Assembly (NCBI GenBank): GCA_022570795.1
Contig: JAKUDP010000010.1
Coordinates: forward strand, 186,001-250,000
Direction of reading: 5' to 3'
DNA length: 64,000 nt
DNA from: Sphaerulina vaccinii
Taxonomy: Eukaryota; Ascomycota; Dothideomycetes; Mycosphaerellales; Mycosphaerellaceae
A model generated the notes under the pieces. It made no database searches. It was given only the letters and a program-made list of their open reading frames with translations, and was not told where the DNA came from. Both the position numbers and the translations under genes were made by a program. Shown piece by piece: positions 42,080 to 55,199 of this stretch. Within the stretch, counting starts at the first letter, position 1, and each line of letters starts with the position of its first letter.

Positions 42080-42769
42080 TCAATTCACGCCTGATATGAT
42101 CATACCACCCAGCGCTGCAGATGCCACTCCAAAATTTCCATCACTGGCCCCGTTCCTTCCCACAGGAGCATGCTTCTTCCTACCCTCCATCTCCTCCTTT
42201 CTCAACCTCACCCACTCACTTCTACCCTCCTCTGGCTCAACAACATTAGGTAGGAACTTTCCATCCTCACCTTTGGCCCAGTACTTTAGATAGTCCCTTC
42301 GAGACATCTCCACAATCATCACATCTTCATGCTTCGAAGACGTGCCTTGGGCGATATGTTTCAGCTTCGACATCAGCCCCCCATGGTGCTTCTTCTTCTC
42401 GGATCGTTGAATCGCAGGATCATCGCCTGTTTCAGAAGTTGGTAACGGACTACTGATATCTGACATCTTTATCGGAATATGGACCAGAGAATCATCTGTA
42501 TACCCTGGAGGAACCAAATTCGCGCCTGCTATATTCGAGCCACCGAAGCCTCCAACTTCGGCGAACATCGTCCCGCTGGTGTTGTCGTGCTTGGCACGCG
42601 TGATTGGTTTGCCTGTCAGAGTCGTTCGTGCTTGTGCGTGTGGTGGTTCGACTAGTGTTGAAGCTGTGGAGGCAGAAGAAGATTGTGGTATGTCTTGTTG
42701 TGTTGAAGTTCTTTTCGAACTTCCAATAGGACCTGTTGAGGAGATCTCGCTCGCGATGCCCCAGGCCAT
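42080..42769 (-). CDS. Conserved-looking fungal protein of unknown function
   Basis: This is a 229-residue, single-exon frame from an ATG at 42,769. The first 120 residues are Ser/Thr/Pro-rich. KKKHHGGLMSKLKHIAQG is a basic amphipathic stretch. VEMSRRDYLKYWAKGEDGKF, broken by spacing from VEPEEGRSEWVRLRKEEME, looks like a conserved folded core. The protein ends in a Gly/Ala-rich tail with AALGGMIISG. No signal peptide or clear membrane helix. Function unknown. It is the last gene before the transposon block, about 0.5 kb from the boundary, and shows no RIP damage. Confidence 0.65.
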   Translation of the reverse strand: MAWGIASEISSTGPIGSSKRTSTQQDIPQSSSASTASTLVEPPHAQARTTLTGKPITRAKHDNTSGTMFAEVGGFGGSNIAGANLVPPGYTDDSLVHIPIKMSDISSPLPTSETGDDPAIQRSEKKKHHGGLMSKLKHIAQGTSSKHEDVMIVEMSRRDYLKYWAKGEDGKFLPNVVEPEEGRSEWVRLRKEEMEGRKKHAPVGRNGASDGNFGVASAALGGMIISGVN

Positions 42770-43261
42770 GCTTGCTTGTGGTGATGATCGTGTGCTGAAA
42801 ACCGTTTGACTGCTGCTGTGTAAGTGATCCGAAGCACTACTTATAGTATATGTCTACTACTGGTACGATGCTGCTATTTGTGGAGGATGGTGGCTGTGAG
42901 CTGTCAAGTTGCTGCGCATCACCAGAGAGAGGGCCACCTTCTGGAGGATCATGTAGATCTGCTTTTGCATGACGTCCTGGTGGTATTGAAGGAGCAGAGA
43001 GACTGCCGTGCTTCCGTCTGGATATCATCGTGCTGTGAGCCTCCATATCTCAGGCTGCTGACTCAGATGCGCCTGCTGTGACATCGAGCTGTTGGATCTG
43101 CCATGCTCAGGTCGCGTCCGGTCGACATAAACCAATATCGTGCGCACGGTTGTAATCGACAACGCCTTACTGTTAATGTCTCGCATTAGTGGCAAGCTAC
43201 GCCATTGTGTTCGATTCCGAGGAGCGTCTGGCACCGAGAGCGATTATCGAGAAAGGTAGCT
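42770..43261. other. Last gene-rich DNA before the RIP block
   Basis: About 490 bp, containing the promoter of the 42,769 gene. Composition stays normal (CA/TG dinucleotides present) until about 43,240. No gene found. Confidence 0.5.
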
Positions 43262-44125
43262 TTCTTAGCTACGCCTCTAATACCTCCTCTATTACTATAT
43301 ACTATTAATTATTATAAATTCGAGTATTGTACTACTATTAGGTAGTATCGATTAATCTTAGAGAGGTACGACGATAGCCTTATAGTATATAAAGCCTAAT
43401 CTATAAGTAAAAAAGTATCGAAAGTATACTAGTAGCTCCTCTTTACTACTATATTATTAGCTAAATTAGAGCTAATATAATATCTTTTTAATCTTAGGCC
43501 TTTTTATAATCTAAGCTATATTTATAGACTTTTTATTCTACTACTAATACTTAGACTATTTAGTATAATAGCTAGTTTCTCTTAGAGTTATAAGATACTT
43601 TATTACTATAGTATAATAACTAGACTACTTCTTAAGCTATTTCTAATATATTTTACCTAGGTAAATTTAAATAAAATAATATTAAATTCGAAATATTATT
43701 ATTTAAGTATATTTAATAGTATAATAAATATAGTATATAAATAGATAGTAGACTTAAAGCTAGGTATAGGCTTCTATTATTATAGTAGTCTATACTAAGT
43801 ATATTAATCTAGTATATATAAATTACTTTATTAAAAAAATCTATATTAATAAAGTAAGTAGTATCTAGTCTTCTAGTAGCTTCTACCTTATACTAATAAC
43901 TATATAGTATTAGATAGCTAAAAAAAAACTATAAGATATAGTATAAACTTAAAGCTCTATCTAGAACTACTATCTATCTATATACTAGTACTATTACTTT
44001 TAATACTAGTACTAAAGCTATATATATTACTATATATCTAAAGTCTAAAAAGTTTTTTATAAAGCTTCTAAAATTCTAGATAGAAATAGACTAGTTATTC
44101 TAAAATATAGCTATAACTATCGAAA
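43262..44125. other. Unassigned RIP'd sequence left of the copia element
   Basis: About 860 bp of RIP-mutated sequence outside the identified LTRs. It is presumably part of an older repeat into which the copia element inserted. I could not identify a domain or terminal repeat. Confidence 0.5.
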
Positions 44126-44170
44126 TAGAATAATAATATATATACTTATAATATATAGAAAAAGTCTTAA
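44126..44170 (-). repeat. Copia left LTR, first fragment (45 bp)
   Basis: Matches 61,702-61,746 of the right LTR with two transitions. It is interrupted right after CTTAA (44,166-44,170) by the gypsy element and continues at 51,210. Confidence 0.88.
44166..44170. repeat. Target-site duplication CTTAA, left copy
   Basis: CTTAA at 44,166-44,170 is repeated at 51,205-51,209, exactly flanking the 224-bp LTRs of the minus-strand gypsy element. Confidence 0.88.
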
Positions 44171-44394
44171 TATAAAAGTAGGAGTATATAGTAATATATA
44201 GAGTACTAGTTAATAAGAGTATTAGTTATATAAACTAATTCTTACCTCTATAAAGAATATAGGAGCTCTTAGAGTTATAAGGCAACTATACTTTATATAT
44301 ACTCTACTTTTAGAACTAAGAATATAGAATTACTCTATAATTCTAATTCCTTTTTTAGAGTTAAGATACTATATTTCTAGACCTAGCTCTTATA
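44171..44394 (-). repeat. Gypsy element A LTR, left (3') copy
   Basis: 224 bp, aligned end to end with 50,981-51,204. I count about 14 differences, all but one transitions, spread between C/T and G/A. The two copies were mutated at different sites, as RIP would do. Confidence 0.9.
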
Positions 44395-46879
44395 ATTATC
44401 TCTTTCTTCTAGAAAGCTACTTTTAGTAATATTCTAGTAAGAAATATATATATCTCTTATAGTAGTATATTATATATTACTCTTTTTAGTACCTATATAT
44501 ACTATATATAAAGCTTTTATAATATTCTATATAATCTATATTATTAGCTTTAGTTTTAGTATTCTTAGTATTAGCCTAATTTCTATAACTTTAGCTTTAC
44601 TTTATAATAATAGTAAAGAGTTACTATATAACTTATAGGTAATATATAGTCGCTATTTACTAGTTGCTACTACCTAGTAATAGTAATAAATATATATTTA
44701 GAACTTTTTTTTAGTTTCTTTTTCTTTTTATATATATATAATATATAATCTACCTTTTACTACTTATACTAGTACTATCTTATATATATTAATACTAGCT
44801 ACGCAAGTACTATATAGTTGTTCTATAAGTATAATATTAGCTCTACTATAGCTTAATATACTAAATCTACTTTTTTATATACTATAAGATTTTACTAATT
44901 TACTTAATTAGAATATACTAGTTTGTACTTACTACTTTCTATATATAATAGATAGTATATATACTTAGTAGCAACGAGTTTACTATAAGTCGTATACTAA
45001 CTAAATATATATTATAGCTAATATAGATACCTATAATAGTATAATAAAGCTAGGCTAGGTAAAGAAGTATATCTACTACTTCTATAGCTACTATATATAT
45101 ATCTATATTAAGGACTCTAATCTATATTAATAGGCTCGATATATACTTTTCTACTATACTAAGCTTACTTGTACCCCTTCTAGTATACTCTAGAATTAGC
45201 TTAATTACTACCTTACCTATCTTCTTACTAATATTAATAAGACTAAGTACCTTATCTAGGCAAATAAAAGCAAAGCTCTTAGAGACTTTAGTATACTTTA
45301 GAAGAGCGTATCTACTACGTAGGTAGGTCGTAGCGATAGTATAGCTACTAGCAAGTTCCTTCTTAAGTAGACTATAGCTAACTTTACCTATACTTAATTC
45401 GAGCTTTTTTTTAAAATATAATATACTTCTATACTTCTCTACTAGTATAGTATATATATATTATACTCGATACTAACTATTCTTATAGGCTTAATATATA
45501 TCTAGTACTACTACTTCTATTCTAGAGATAGCTCTCGCTACTACCTACCTAGATAGTAGTACTTAGATAGAAGGTAGCTTTATCGAGGATAAGAAAAAAG
45601 AAAAAGAGATAGAAAGAGAGAAGAGAAAGAAGAAGGATAATAAAATAGGCAAGCTAGATATAGCTAGTAATAATAATACTATCTAGTTGCCTACTCTCTA
45701 TCTACGCTCTATAAAAAGAGGCTCTAGGTAGGTATAAAGTTACCTAGAGTTATACTTTAATAATATAATTTAGTAGAGAAAAGAGGCTCTAATTAGATAT
45801 AAAGTCGATTATCCTCGAACCTATATAGTAGCTTTATATAAGCTTGTTATACTCTATACTTATACTACTAACTACCTTTGCTATAGGTAAGTAGTAAATA
45901 GAAATATATTTCTATAAACTTAAATATACTTTTTCTATCTAGTATCTACTAACTCTATAGCTCTAGATTATTTCTACTTTTTTCTTATAGTATAACTACT
46001 TGTTGCTTATAACTCGAACTTATTAAGTACTATATATTCTCTAATATACTCTTTAGGTTCCTACTAGTTATATTCCTTAGGCTAGCCTTACTACCTTACT
46101 AGATAGTATTAGACTTTTTTTTAGACTTAAGTATTAAAAATCTTTTCAACTTTATATATACTCTTTTTGTCTATAAGTAGTAGGCTCTCTACCTATAACT
46201 TGTTACTTTTCTAAAGCTTAAAAGAAGATATATAAAAAATATTATAAATATATAAGTTAGCTAGCAAAGCTAGGTAATATACCTACTTTCTAACTATATT
46301 AATAACTTTAAATAGTCTAGTAAACTTATTTATAAGCTTCTTCGAAGGTATCTTTAGCTTTAAGTTCTTAGTAGAAAGTAAGACTTACTATCTAATATTA
46401 TACTATATTAGAGTATATTTTATATTAAAGTACTTTATTTATACTTTATCTACTTCTTACTATTACTATATTAGCTTTTTATAGCTTTACTTTAATCTTT
46501 AAGCTATATTAGTTGCTACTAGTACCTCTTTTTTAGAAAGCGTACTCCGAGCTTCTTTTATATATACTACTAGCTCTAGATTAAATCTATAAAGTTCTAT
46601 AAATAGAGACTTTTTAGAAAGCAAATAAGTACTATTATTATAGGCAAACTTAGCCTATACTAATAGCTCTACCTAGTTGTTCTACTACTTACTATAGTAG
46701 ATATATAGGTACGTCTTAAGTATCTAATTAGTATATTTAGTTTGCCTATTAGTCTAAGAATAGAAAGCTATACTTAGCCTATACTTTACTTGCGCTTTAT
46801 AGTAGAAGTCTAACTAGAACTAGCTAGTAAAAACTAAACCTCTATTACTAACAATTCTAGATAGTATACTATAGTAGTA

Positions 46880-48900
46880 TACTACTTCTCTATATAGAAT
46901 ATTAACTAAGTTAATACTTATATATTTCTTAGTAGTAGGTATAAAGATATATATCTTAGTATAGTAGTTAATAATTATAAGAATTATATTATATATATAG
47001 CTATTCTACTTACTTAGTAGAAGGTCTATAATAAAGTTCTAAGTTAATTCTTAGAATAGCCTATCTAGTAGTAGTAGCGTAGTTAGCTTACTATATAGAT
47101 AATAGTAACGCGCTTTAGCCCTCTAGTAATAACTATAGATCTCGATATAACTAGTAATATCTTTACTTATATATAGCTACTAGTACTTCTAATATATAAG
47201 AGTAATAGTTTTATTTTTACTAAAATAGCTAGTAAGAGAGTTGTTATAGTATATATATATTACCTAAGTATATAATATATAGTTCTTTAGTATATATAGA
47301 GCTTCTTTAAACTATAAGTTCCTATCTTTAGTAACAAGTATATCGCCTATACTACTATTACTTATAGCTTTGTTATAGGCTTCTTAAGCTAAAAGCTCTA
47401 ACTAAATAAGTAACTTTATCTAATCTAGTACTAAGTTAGAAATATTAGTTATATATAGCTACTTTTAAGCTACAATTATAGCTACTATACAAGCTAGTAG
47501 TAATATACCTATATACTTCTCTACTAGCTATTAGTAAACAAGCTTTTATAAAGTAGGTACTACTTATTCTACTAGTATTTCTAAGTAGGTAGAAAGAGAT
47601 TTTATACTATAGATAAAGCCTCTATAGAATATTTGCTCTTTGCCGAGTATAGTATATATAGTATAAATATAATATATACTCGGATTACTTATATTTTATA
47701 TACTAGGTAAATATATAAATATATTCTATACTTATAGTTTGCTTTATAAGATAGGTAGGAGAGTAGTAACTTATTACTTCTTTATAGTATAGTTACTATA
47801 TTTCGAAAGTATATTAGCTAGGTTGCGAGTTCCTATCTAATATATAATAGTAAAGTTAAAAGCTATAAGAAAAATTACCTAGTAGGCCTAATAACCTATT
47901 AGTTTCTTTATACCTATAAACTCTTAGAAGTTTATATAGTTAATAAGTATATCGATTATATATAGAGCGCCTTTAAAGTATAGCTACTATACCTTAAATA
48001 ACTCTATAACTACTAGTAGTTCTTAATTATATATTTTATAATTATACTCTACTAGAATTATCTTTTTTAAATAGAAGGTAATAGAATACTATTCTAATCT
48101 AAATAACTAGCTAAGAATACTAGTAATTGCAAACTTAGATATATTACTTTTAATATATAAGTATAGTATAGAGTTAAAGTACTTTAATAGAAGAGCTATT
48201 TAAAACTTCTTTTTAATTTTCTAGAATATATACTTTTTAGCTATACCCTACTAGATAGGTCTAGGCTTCTTACCTTTTACTACTTCTTTAGATAGTACTA
48301 TAAGCGCTATTATAATTTATAAGTATTCGAAAATAAACTTTTAATAAAAGTTAGTAAATCTAAAAAAAGATTAAACCTCTATTAAAGTAGTAGGCCTTAG
48401 CTATATAGTAATTATATCTACTCTACTCTTATCTATCTTTATACTATTAGTAGTAACTATAAAGCTAAGGAAGTTAACCTCTTACTAGAAGAACTTATAC
48501 TTAGACTTTTAGATATATAAACCAAACTTCTAGAGGCGCTTAAGTACTTTATATATATTTTATATATATTACTTATATATCTTACTATAAATAAGAATAT
48601 TATCTAGGTATACTATATAAATAATATTAACTAAACCTACTAAAGTATAGTTAATATAAGCCTAGAAGGTTATAGAGGTATTAGTAAGCCTAAAAGATAT
48701 AACTTTATACTAGAAGTAACTATAATATATATAGAATATAGTTTTCTAGTAGTTGCTTGGCTTGATTCTAATATAATAGTATATATTAGTAAGATCTAGA
48801 GTTATAAACTAATTAGTATCTATAAGCTAATTAAGTATTTTACTAATAAGTAGTAGAGAGTATTAATTCTTAATTATAATCTTATTAAGACCTCTATAGT
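46880..48900 (-). pseudogene. Degenerate gypsy pol (RT to integrase) of element A
   Basis: Read on the minus strand, the segment near 48,480-48,720 keeps the order of a gypsy reverse transcriptase: a GLTN-type block, an AYIN block, VYLDNILIYS, then a GLY...K-C-type block. The second catalytic Asp is Asn (GAT to AAT), a RIP-type change. Near 46,900-47,060 the integrase stretch ILIIIN...Y.K...FIPTTK is recognisable. Stops, mostly from CAA/CAG or TGG changes, interrupt all frames. Confidence 0.8.
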
Positions 48901-50980
48901 CTATATATAGTCTAAGCTTACTATTTTTCTTAGAAACAAATAGAATAGGTATATCTACTTTGCTTATAGAGCGCTTAATCTAGTTATACTCTAGCCTAGC
49001 TATAATATAGGCTTAGAGCTTTTTAAGTTTCTTTTCGAACTAGTAGTATAGTAGTTAGAATAGTAGAATAGTACTATTATATAGGTTAATTATATACTCT
49101 ATACTATTAATAGGCTTGCTTTTTATTTCTTCTATAGAATTAAAAATATTATTAAACTAATAGAACTCGATTAGTATAGAAGGTAGTACTATACTATTTT
49201 TAGCTATAAGTATAGTATATATATAAAGTACTTTTTTTAGATTCTTAAAGAACTTTTTAGTATTATAGATAGTAACCTTCTTAAAGCTATCTCTATAGTA
49301 CTACTTATCTATTATACTATCGATATATACTTACTAAGTATATTACTATATCTAACTAAGAATAAAGTTAGGCTTAGATATATTATATATATAGAATATA
49401 CTACCTATAATATATTCGACTTCTATAGAGTCTATAATTTGTATATAGATATAGTACGCCCTATAGTAATAGCCTAGTTCCTCTATATAGGAAGTTGCTA
49501 GTAGTAATACTATATTAGGCTATTAAGAAAAGTTATATTATAAGATAAAAGATCTTATAATAATATTAATATTAGTAGTATTATTAAGTAAGCTAATTAT
49601 ATTAATAAACTAATTATCTTATACCTTAACTACTACTCGTATAGCCTTTACTCTATTAACCTAAATAGAAAAGTAGCTTTTACTACTTAGCTTAGTATCT
49701 AAAGTTTATAGTTTTTTTTTAATACTTTTACTTTTCTTTTATTTTTAGATATAGCGACTTTATAGACTATTAGCTTTTTATCTCCTTTGCTATTTAGGTA
49801 GATAGAGTTAGTAGTAATATAACTCTTTTTTCTATAGCTATAATATATAAAGTAGAAGTAGTCTAGCTTAGATAATAAAGCCTTACTTTAATTAATACTA
49901 TTAGTATAATAAGACTTACTCTTTTCTCTATACTAATTATACTTATTAGTATTAGAGCACTTATACTTTAACTTTTTATATTTGTACTTTTATTCTTAAA
50001 TAGAGTTACTCTAGTAAGAAATAGTAGTATTAGCCTATTCTAAGTACCTTACTAATATAATAAAGTTAGCTTACTTATATAGAATAGTATAGCTTTTAAT
50101 AATTTCTTTATAGAAGAATAGCTTTAGCTTTATAAAGAAGTAGTATACTAGCTATATTTTGCTATAGTTCTCTAGCTAGGCCTCTATATAATCGAAGTTA
50201 GTAGTAAAGAAGTAAATACTCTAGTTATCTCTCTACCTAGCCTAGTTATACTTAATTATAATAAGTATTAGATAGTTTGCCTAGTTACTAATAATACTAT
50301 AGACCTAGGTCTTAAACTAGCTCTAAGTATAGTAAGCTAGAAGTAAGTCTTTATACTTATTATACTAGGCCTCCTATACCTCGCCTACGAGCTATATAAT
50401 AGTATATAGAACTTTCTCTTAATTAGACTTAAAGTTATATTTAGTAATAGTAAAGTTAACTTTATAGATATAAAGAAACTCTTAAGCTTCTTTATCTATA
50501 TAGCCTTAGTATAGCTTAGAGTTACAAATTTTAATACTATAATATATACCTAAAATACTAGTAACTAGAGCGCTACTTATAGTCTTTTTAAAGTTATTAT
50601 CTAAAAGAGGCTTAGTAGAAGTATATATAGATATAATACTTAAATTACTAAGTTCTCTATAAAGAGCTTTATTTTTATAAGTTACTTATAATATATAAGC
50701 TTTTTTTTAGAAAATAGTATTTTTAGCTTTAAGATTAATATAAAGCTACTATATAATAGCTATAGCCTTAGTATCCTTTTTATTAGAGCTATTATTATTA
50801 CTATTATTAGCTCGTCTAGAGGCGCTAGTTATATCGACGTTGTTGCCTTTATTAGGTTACTAAGTCTTATTAGAGATATTCTTAATATAACCTAGCTACT
50901 TACTATATATAGAATACTACTTCGGAGCTATTATAGCCTCTATAGATTGCTACTTTTTAAAAAAGTTAAAGAATTAGAAA

Positions 50981-51204
50981 TATAAAAGTAGGGGTATATA
51001 GTAATATATAGAGCGCTATTTAATAAGAGTATTAGTTATATAAACTAATTCTTACCTCTATAAAAAATATAGGAGCTTTTAGAGTTATAAAGCAACTACA
51101 CTTTATATATACTCTACTTTTAGAACCGAGAATATAGAATTACTCTATAATTCTAATTCCTTTTTCGGAGTTAAGATACTATATCCCTAGACCTAGCTCT
51201 TATA
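50981..51204 (-). repeat. Gypsy element A LTR, right (5') copy
   Basis: Partner of 44,171-44,394. It retains a few CG and C sites (for example GAGCGC near 51,012, CCGAG near 51,126, CCC near 51,185) that are T/A in the left copy. Confidence 0.9.
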
Positions 51205-51402
51205 CTTAATATATAATAGAAGTAGAAGCGTTAGATAGGAACTAACTATATTAATTATATTAGTTAGATATAGGTTATATCTTTTTCTAAAATATAGAGT
51301 ATTAGATAAGTTATATAACCTACTATTATATAACCTATATTATATAATCTAATCTCTAGAAGGTATCTTTTAGATAGTCTAACTAGACTATACTTTCTAA
51401 TA
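51205..51402 (-). repeat. Target duplication and second fragment of the copia left LTR
   Basis: 51,205-51,209 is the right CTTAA copy. 51,210-51,402 (193 bp) continues the copia LTR and matches 61,747-61,939 with about 14 transitions. 45+193 equals the 238 bp of the intact right LTR. Confidence 0.88.
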
Positions 51403-52469
51403 CTCCTACTTAGGCTAGATAGTTCTTCTACTTTATATTCTAGTACTTATATTCTATTTTAAATCTTAATAACTTATTAAGTATAGAAGAGCTATTTATA
51501 TAAGCTAGAGTTGTTTTATAAACTTCTAGAATTAGGGACTATTCTTCGGCTTAGTTAACCTATCTATAACTATCTCTTTTATTAGAATATATACTACTAC
51601 TATCTTTCTTTACTACTAGAGTCTTCTAATATTATTATAGACTATATTAATATATTTTGATTTTTTATAGATATAGGTATCTTTAACTAGAGTTAGAGAT
51701 ACTTAGTTATCTTCTATAATCTAAATAGGTCTAAGTTTATTTACTATATTAGAGTTCGCCTTAATAAGTAGTTAAAAAAATATTTTTCTACTAACTCTAT
51801 ATAGTCTATTTCCTTTAGAAGTACTACTAGGAACTAAGATTACTTAGTATATATATTTAGAGCTATATACTTAGCCTCTATAGTTAATATTACTATAGAC
51901 TTCTATTTCTTACTTATCTAAAATACTAGTACTCTATAGAGGAAGAAGATAGATCTAAGGATTAAAACTCTACCTACTTTATCTATTATATAGTTAGAGT
52001 CTAAATATCTAATAAAGCTCTACTATCTTTTCTAAATATAAGTTCTAGGTCTAGGAATAATCTAAAGTATCTTACTAGTTTCTTTAGAGTATTTATATAT
52101 TCTCTTATTAGGTTAGCTATATATAAGCTTAGTCTACTAAGAGCAAAAGTAATATCTAGTCTTATTATAACTATCGGCTATATCTATATACCTATTTAGC
52201 TTTAGTACTTCTATTTAGTATATCTCTTATTAGATAGAATTACTTTAGTAAAGCTTTTATAACTATCTATTAGTAAGAGAGTTAGATAGGTATTTTCTTT
52301 AGTTATATTTAGCTTATAAAGTTCTTTTAGATATAGTATTCTTAATTAAGCTTTAGAGTTTCTATAACTCTATTTTTTATTATTTTTATTCTAAGAATCT
52401 TTTCTAGCTTTTTTAGATTCTTAATCTTAAAAACCTTACTAAGCTATTTTTTAAACTAGAGAATATCTT

Positions 52470-52900
52470 TTAGCTCTAGTACTATAATAGGTATATTATC
52501 TATATAGGTTAGGACTATAATTCTCCTTTCTCTATAGATAAGTAGGTATAGGTCGATCTCTAATTAATCGAATTCTATCTATTCTAGCTTTAAGATATAG
52601 AGTTTATTCTAGTCTCTTACTACTTACTTAAGTCTATAGAGACTTCTTAGAATTTTTAGAACCTAGTTTAGTAGAACTTCTACTTCTAGAGGTAGAATTA
52701 TATAAATATTTTTTTTTAGAAAGCTTTTTATAAATATATTATTTATATCTATTTAGTATATTTCTAAGTCCTTTTTGCAAATAACTACTATAAATACTTT
52801 TAGAGTATTATATCTTATAGTTAGTATAAAAGTATTTTTAAAGTCTACTCTAAACTTCTAGAAAAACTCTCTAGTAAATAGTTTTACTTTAAACTTTTTA
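52470..52900 (-). pseudogene. Degenerate copia reverse transcriptase
   Basis: On the minus strand, the blocks follow copia reverse transcriptase order: a KKDLEIY segment, a D-x-N-x-FI block, SLYRLK, a W-N segment, and IVLTYIDNI (catalytic YxDD with Asp to Asn). YIDN lies near 52,494-52,510. Stops and frame loss are everywhere. Confidence 0.75.
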
Positions 52901-53579
52901 ATAGCTCTACTAATTAATCTTTTTATATTAAAGACCTATCTAGATATTATAAGGTTTATACTCTTTAGTAGTATAACTAGCTTCTAGGTATAGTTACTAT
53001 CTAAAGCTACTAGTTCTTTCTAGATTACTTCTTTCTATATATAGCTCTATTTAGAATTCTATATTACCTTTTTATAGAACTTTAGAATAGGAACTTCTTA
53101 CTTTAAAGTAATATTAGGTCTAAGTACTATAAATATAACCTTTTTAATTTCTACTAAAGTTTTCTAGATATAATTCTTTTCTTTTTTAATTAGGCTAAGA
53201 AATACTTTATAATACTTTAGGTTAGGTATATTTTTTTCTTTATTTCTCTATCTTTTTTAAAGAATCTACTTTATAACTATACTATAGGCCTTAGATTTAG
53301 ATTCTTTTTTTTTATCTAAAATAGATTTTTTCTTTCTAGAATTATATTTTTACTTCTAATAAATTTTATATAATATTTATTTATTCTTTTTTATATATAT
53401 TTCTATTAGTTTCTTAGTAGAATTTAGATAGCTAATTAGTTAGCTACTCTACTCTAATTTTCTCTTTCTAAAGCTAGTAGCTTCTAGAGTTTTCTTCTTC
53501 TAGATTTTCTATCCTCTAGTACTTCTCCTTATCTTTTAGTAGAAGTCTAAGCTATATAAATAGTAGTTACTTGCTTAAG

Positions 53580-53747
53580 TAATTATTATAGGCTAGGCCT
53601 ATAAGTTAGCTTTACTAAAGATAACTAATTCTAAAATATCTTTTTATTTTTTAGAAAGTTAGAAGTTAGACTCTTTTTTCTTTTTTAATATTAGATTTTT
53701 AATTTAAGGTATTAGGTACTATAAACTACTATATTTAATTTATTATA
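53580..53747 (+). repeat. Gypsy element C 5' LTR (approximate)
   Basis: Matches 59,193-59,357 over its length, with mainly transition differences and a 1-3-bp indel near the left edge. The boundary is accurate to a few bases. Confidence 0.75.
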
Positions 53748-53780
53748 TTATTTAATATTCCTTTTCTAATAGAATTAATA

Positions 53781-54200
53781 TTATAGACTCTTCTCGAGTT
53801 ACTACTATAAATAGGACTTTTTAGAAGTTATTATAAACTCTTTTCGAGTTACTACTATAAATAGGACTTTTTAGAAGTTATTATAAACTCTTCTCGAGTT
53901 ACTACTATAAACGGGACTTCTTAGAAGTTATTATAGACTCTTCTCGAGTTACTACTATAAATAGGACTTCTTAGAAGTTATTATAGACTCTTCTCGAGTT
54001 ACTACTATAAATAGAACTTCTTAGAAGTTATTATAGACTTTTCTCGAGTTACTACTATAAATAGGACTTCTTAGAAGTTATTATAGACTCTTCTCGAGTT
54101 ACTACTATAAATAGGACTTCTTAGAAGTTATTATAGACTCTTCTCGAGTTACTACTATAAATAGGACTTTTTAGAAGTTATTATAGACTCTTCTTCGAGT
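53781..54200 (+). repeat. 50-bp minisatellite, about 8.4 copies
   Basis: Units start at 53,781, 53,831, 53,881, 53,931, 53,981, 54,031, 54,081 and 54,131, with a partial copy from 54,181. Each has a CTCGAG palindrome (one copy CTTTTCGAG-type) and a short inverted repeat ACTTCT/AGAAGT. Units differ at only a few positions, all C/T or G/A. The array lies 30 bp inside the 5' LTR of the plus-strand gypsy element, in its leader before gag. Confidence 0.95.
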
Positions 54201-55199
54201 TATTATTAGAATAGAATAGAAGGAGATTAAGCGCGCTATTAGTAATATATATATATAACTAATATAAAAGTTCTATACTAAACTTATAGCTTAGAATAAA
54301 TAAATTAATAGAATAGTACAAGCTCTAGAACTAGAGTAGGCTATATAGTTAGATATAGAATAGAGGCTTGCCTAGGTATAGCCTATACTAATAATAATAG
54401 TAATAATAATATATAGTTTTTATATAATATAGAAAGAGATACTAGTATCTATACCGACTCCTATAGATATAGAGTTAATAGTATAATAATAACTAAAAGA
54501 AAAGATTCCTATACTTAGAATATTTAGTAGAAAAAAAGTAGATTAGAAAAATTAGTTTTTAGTAGTAAAAGTAAAGCTCTAGATTAATAGAGAAGTAGTT
54601 AGTAATAACTTTTAGAAGTTTCTTTATTTTATAAGTTATATTAAAAAAAATATTATAAAAATAGTAAAAACAACTATTTATAAAGTAATTAAAATAGATA
54701 TTAGAAGTATAGAAGCTTTTTTCTTCTATTTTAATAGTATCTATAGAGATACAAACTAGTAATACTATATCCTCTAGTCCCTAAGTACTATATATTAAAA
54801 GAATAAAGAAATAATTATAAACTATCTTTTATACTTTAAAGTAGTATTTATAAATATAGGCTTTACTAGTAAAGTAGTCGATAATAGGAAAGATAGAGTC
54901 TAGATAGTATTCCTCGAAAACTCTCTTAATAATAAAATAAAAAGAGCTTTTATTCTATATATATTAAACTTTCCTAATAGGTATATTACTTTTACTAAAA
55001 ATCTTCTAATAATAGGTAGTACTCTATAGAACCTCTAGTACTCGATAATATATTAAGCCTCTCTAGAGTTAAGCTCTTCTACTAAGAAAATAGATAATAG
55101 AGATATAATAGATTAGGTATATATAAACTACTTCGAGTTTTTAGATAAGAAATATACTAAGTAGATAGAACTCTCTATAATTTAAAAAAGAAGAGATAA

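Larger units (their letters stand above)
44171..51204 (-). mobile_element. Ty3/gypsy LTR retrotransposon inserted in the copia LTR
   Basis: A 7,034-bp element with 224-bp LTRs (44,171-44,394 and 50,981-51,204) and a perfect 5-bp target duplication CTTAA. LTR ends are TAT...ATA where TGT...ACA would be expected, as RIP would produce. On the minus strand, a gypsy reverse transcriptase is readable near 48,480-48,900 with catalytic YLDN in place of YxDD (48,581-48,613). An integrase core is readable near 46,890-47,070. Integrase downstream of reverse transcriptase is the Ty3/gypsy order. Every frame contains many stops. Confidence 0.9.

Noticed and set aside
41712..42293. 193-codon plus-strand frame
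   Set aside because: Overlaps antisense with the better minus-strand gene 42,080-42,769.
53781..54200. Possible CRISPR-like array
   Set aside because: Units are contiguous 50-bp tandem copies with no variable spacers, in a eukaryotic retrotransposon; it is a minisatellite.
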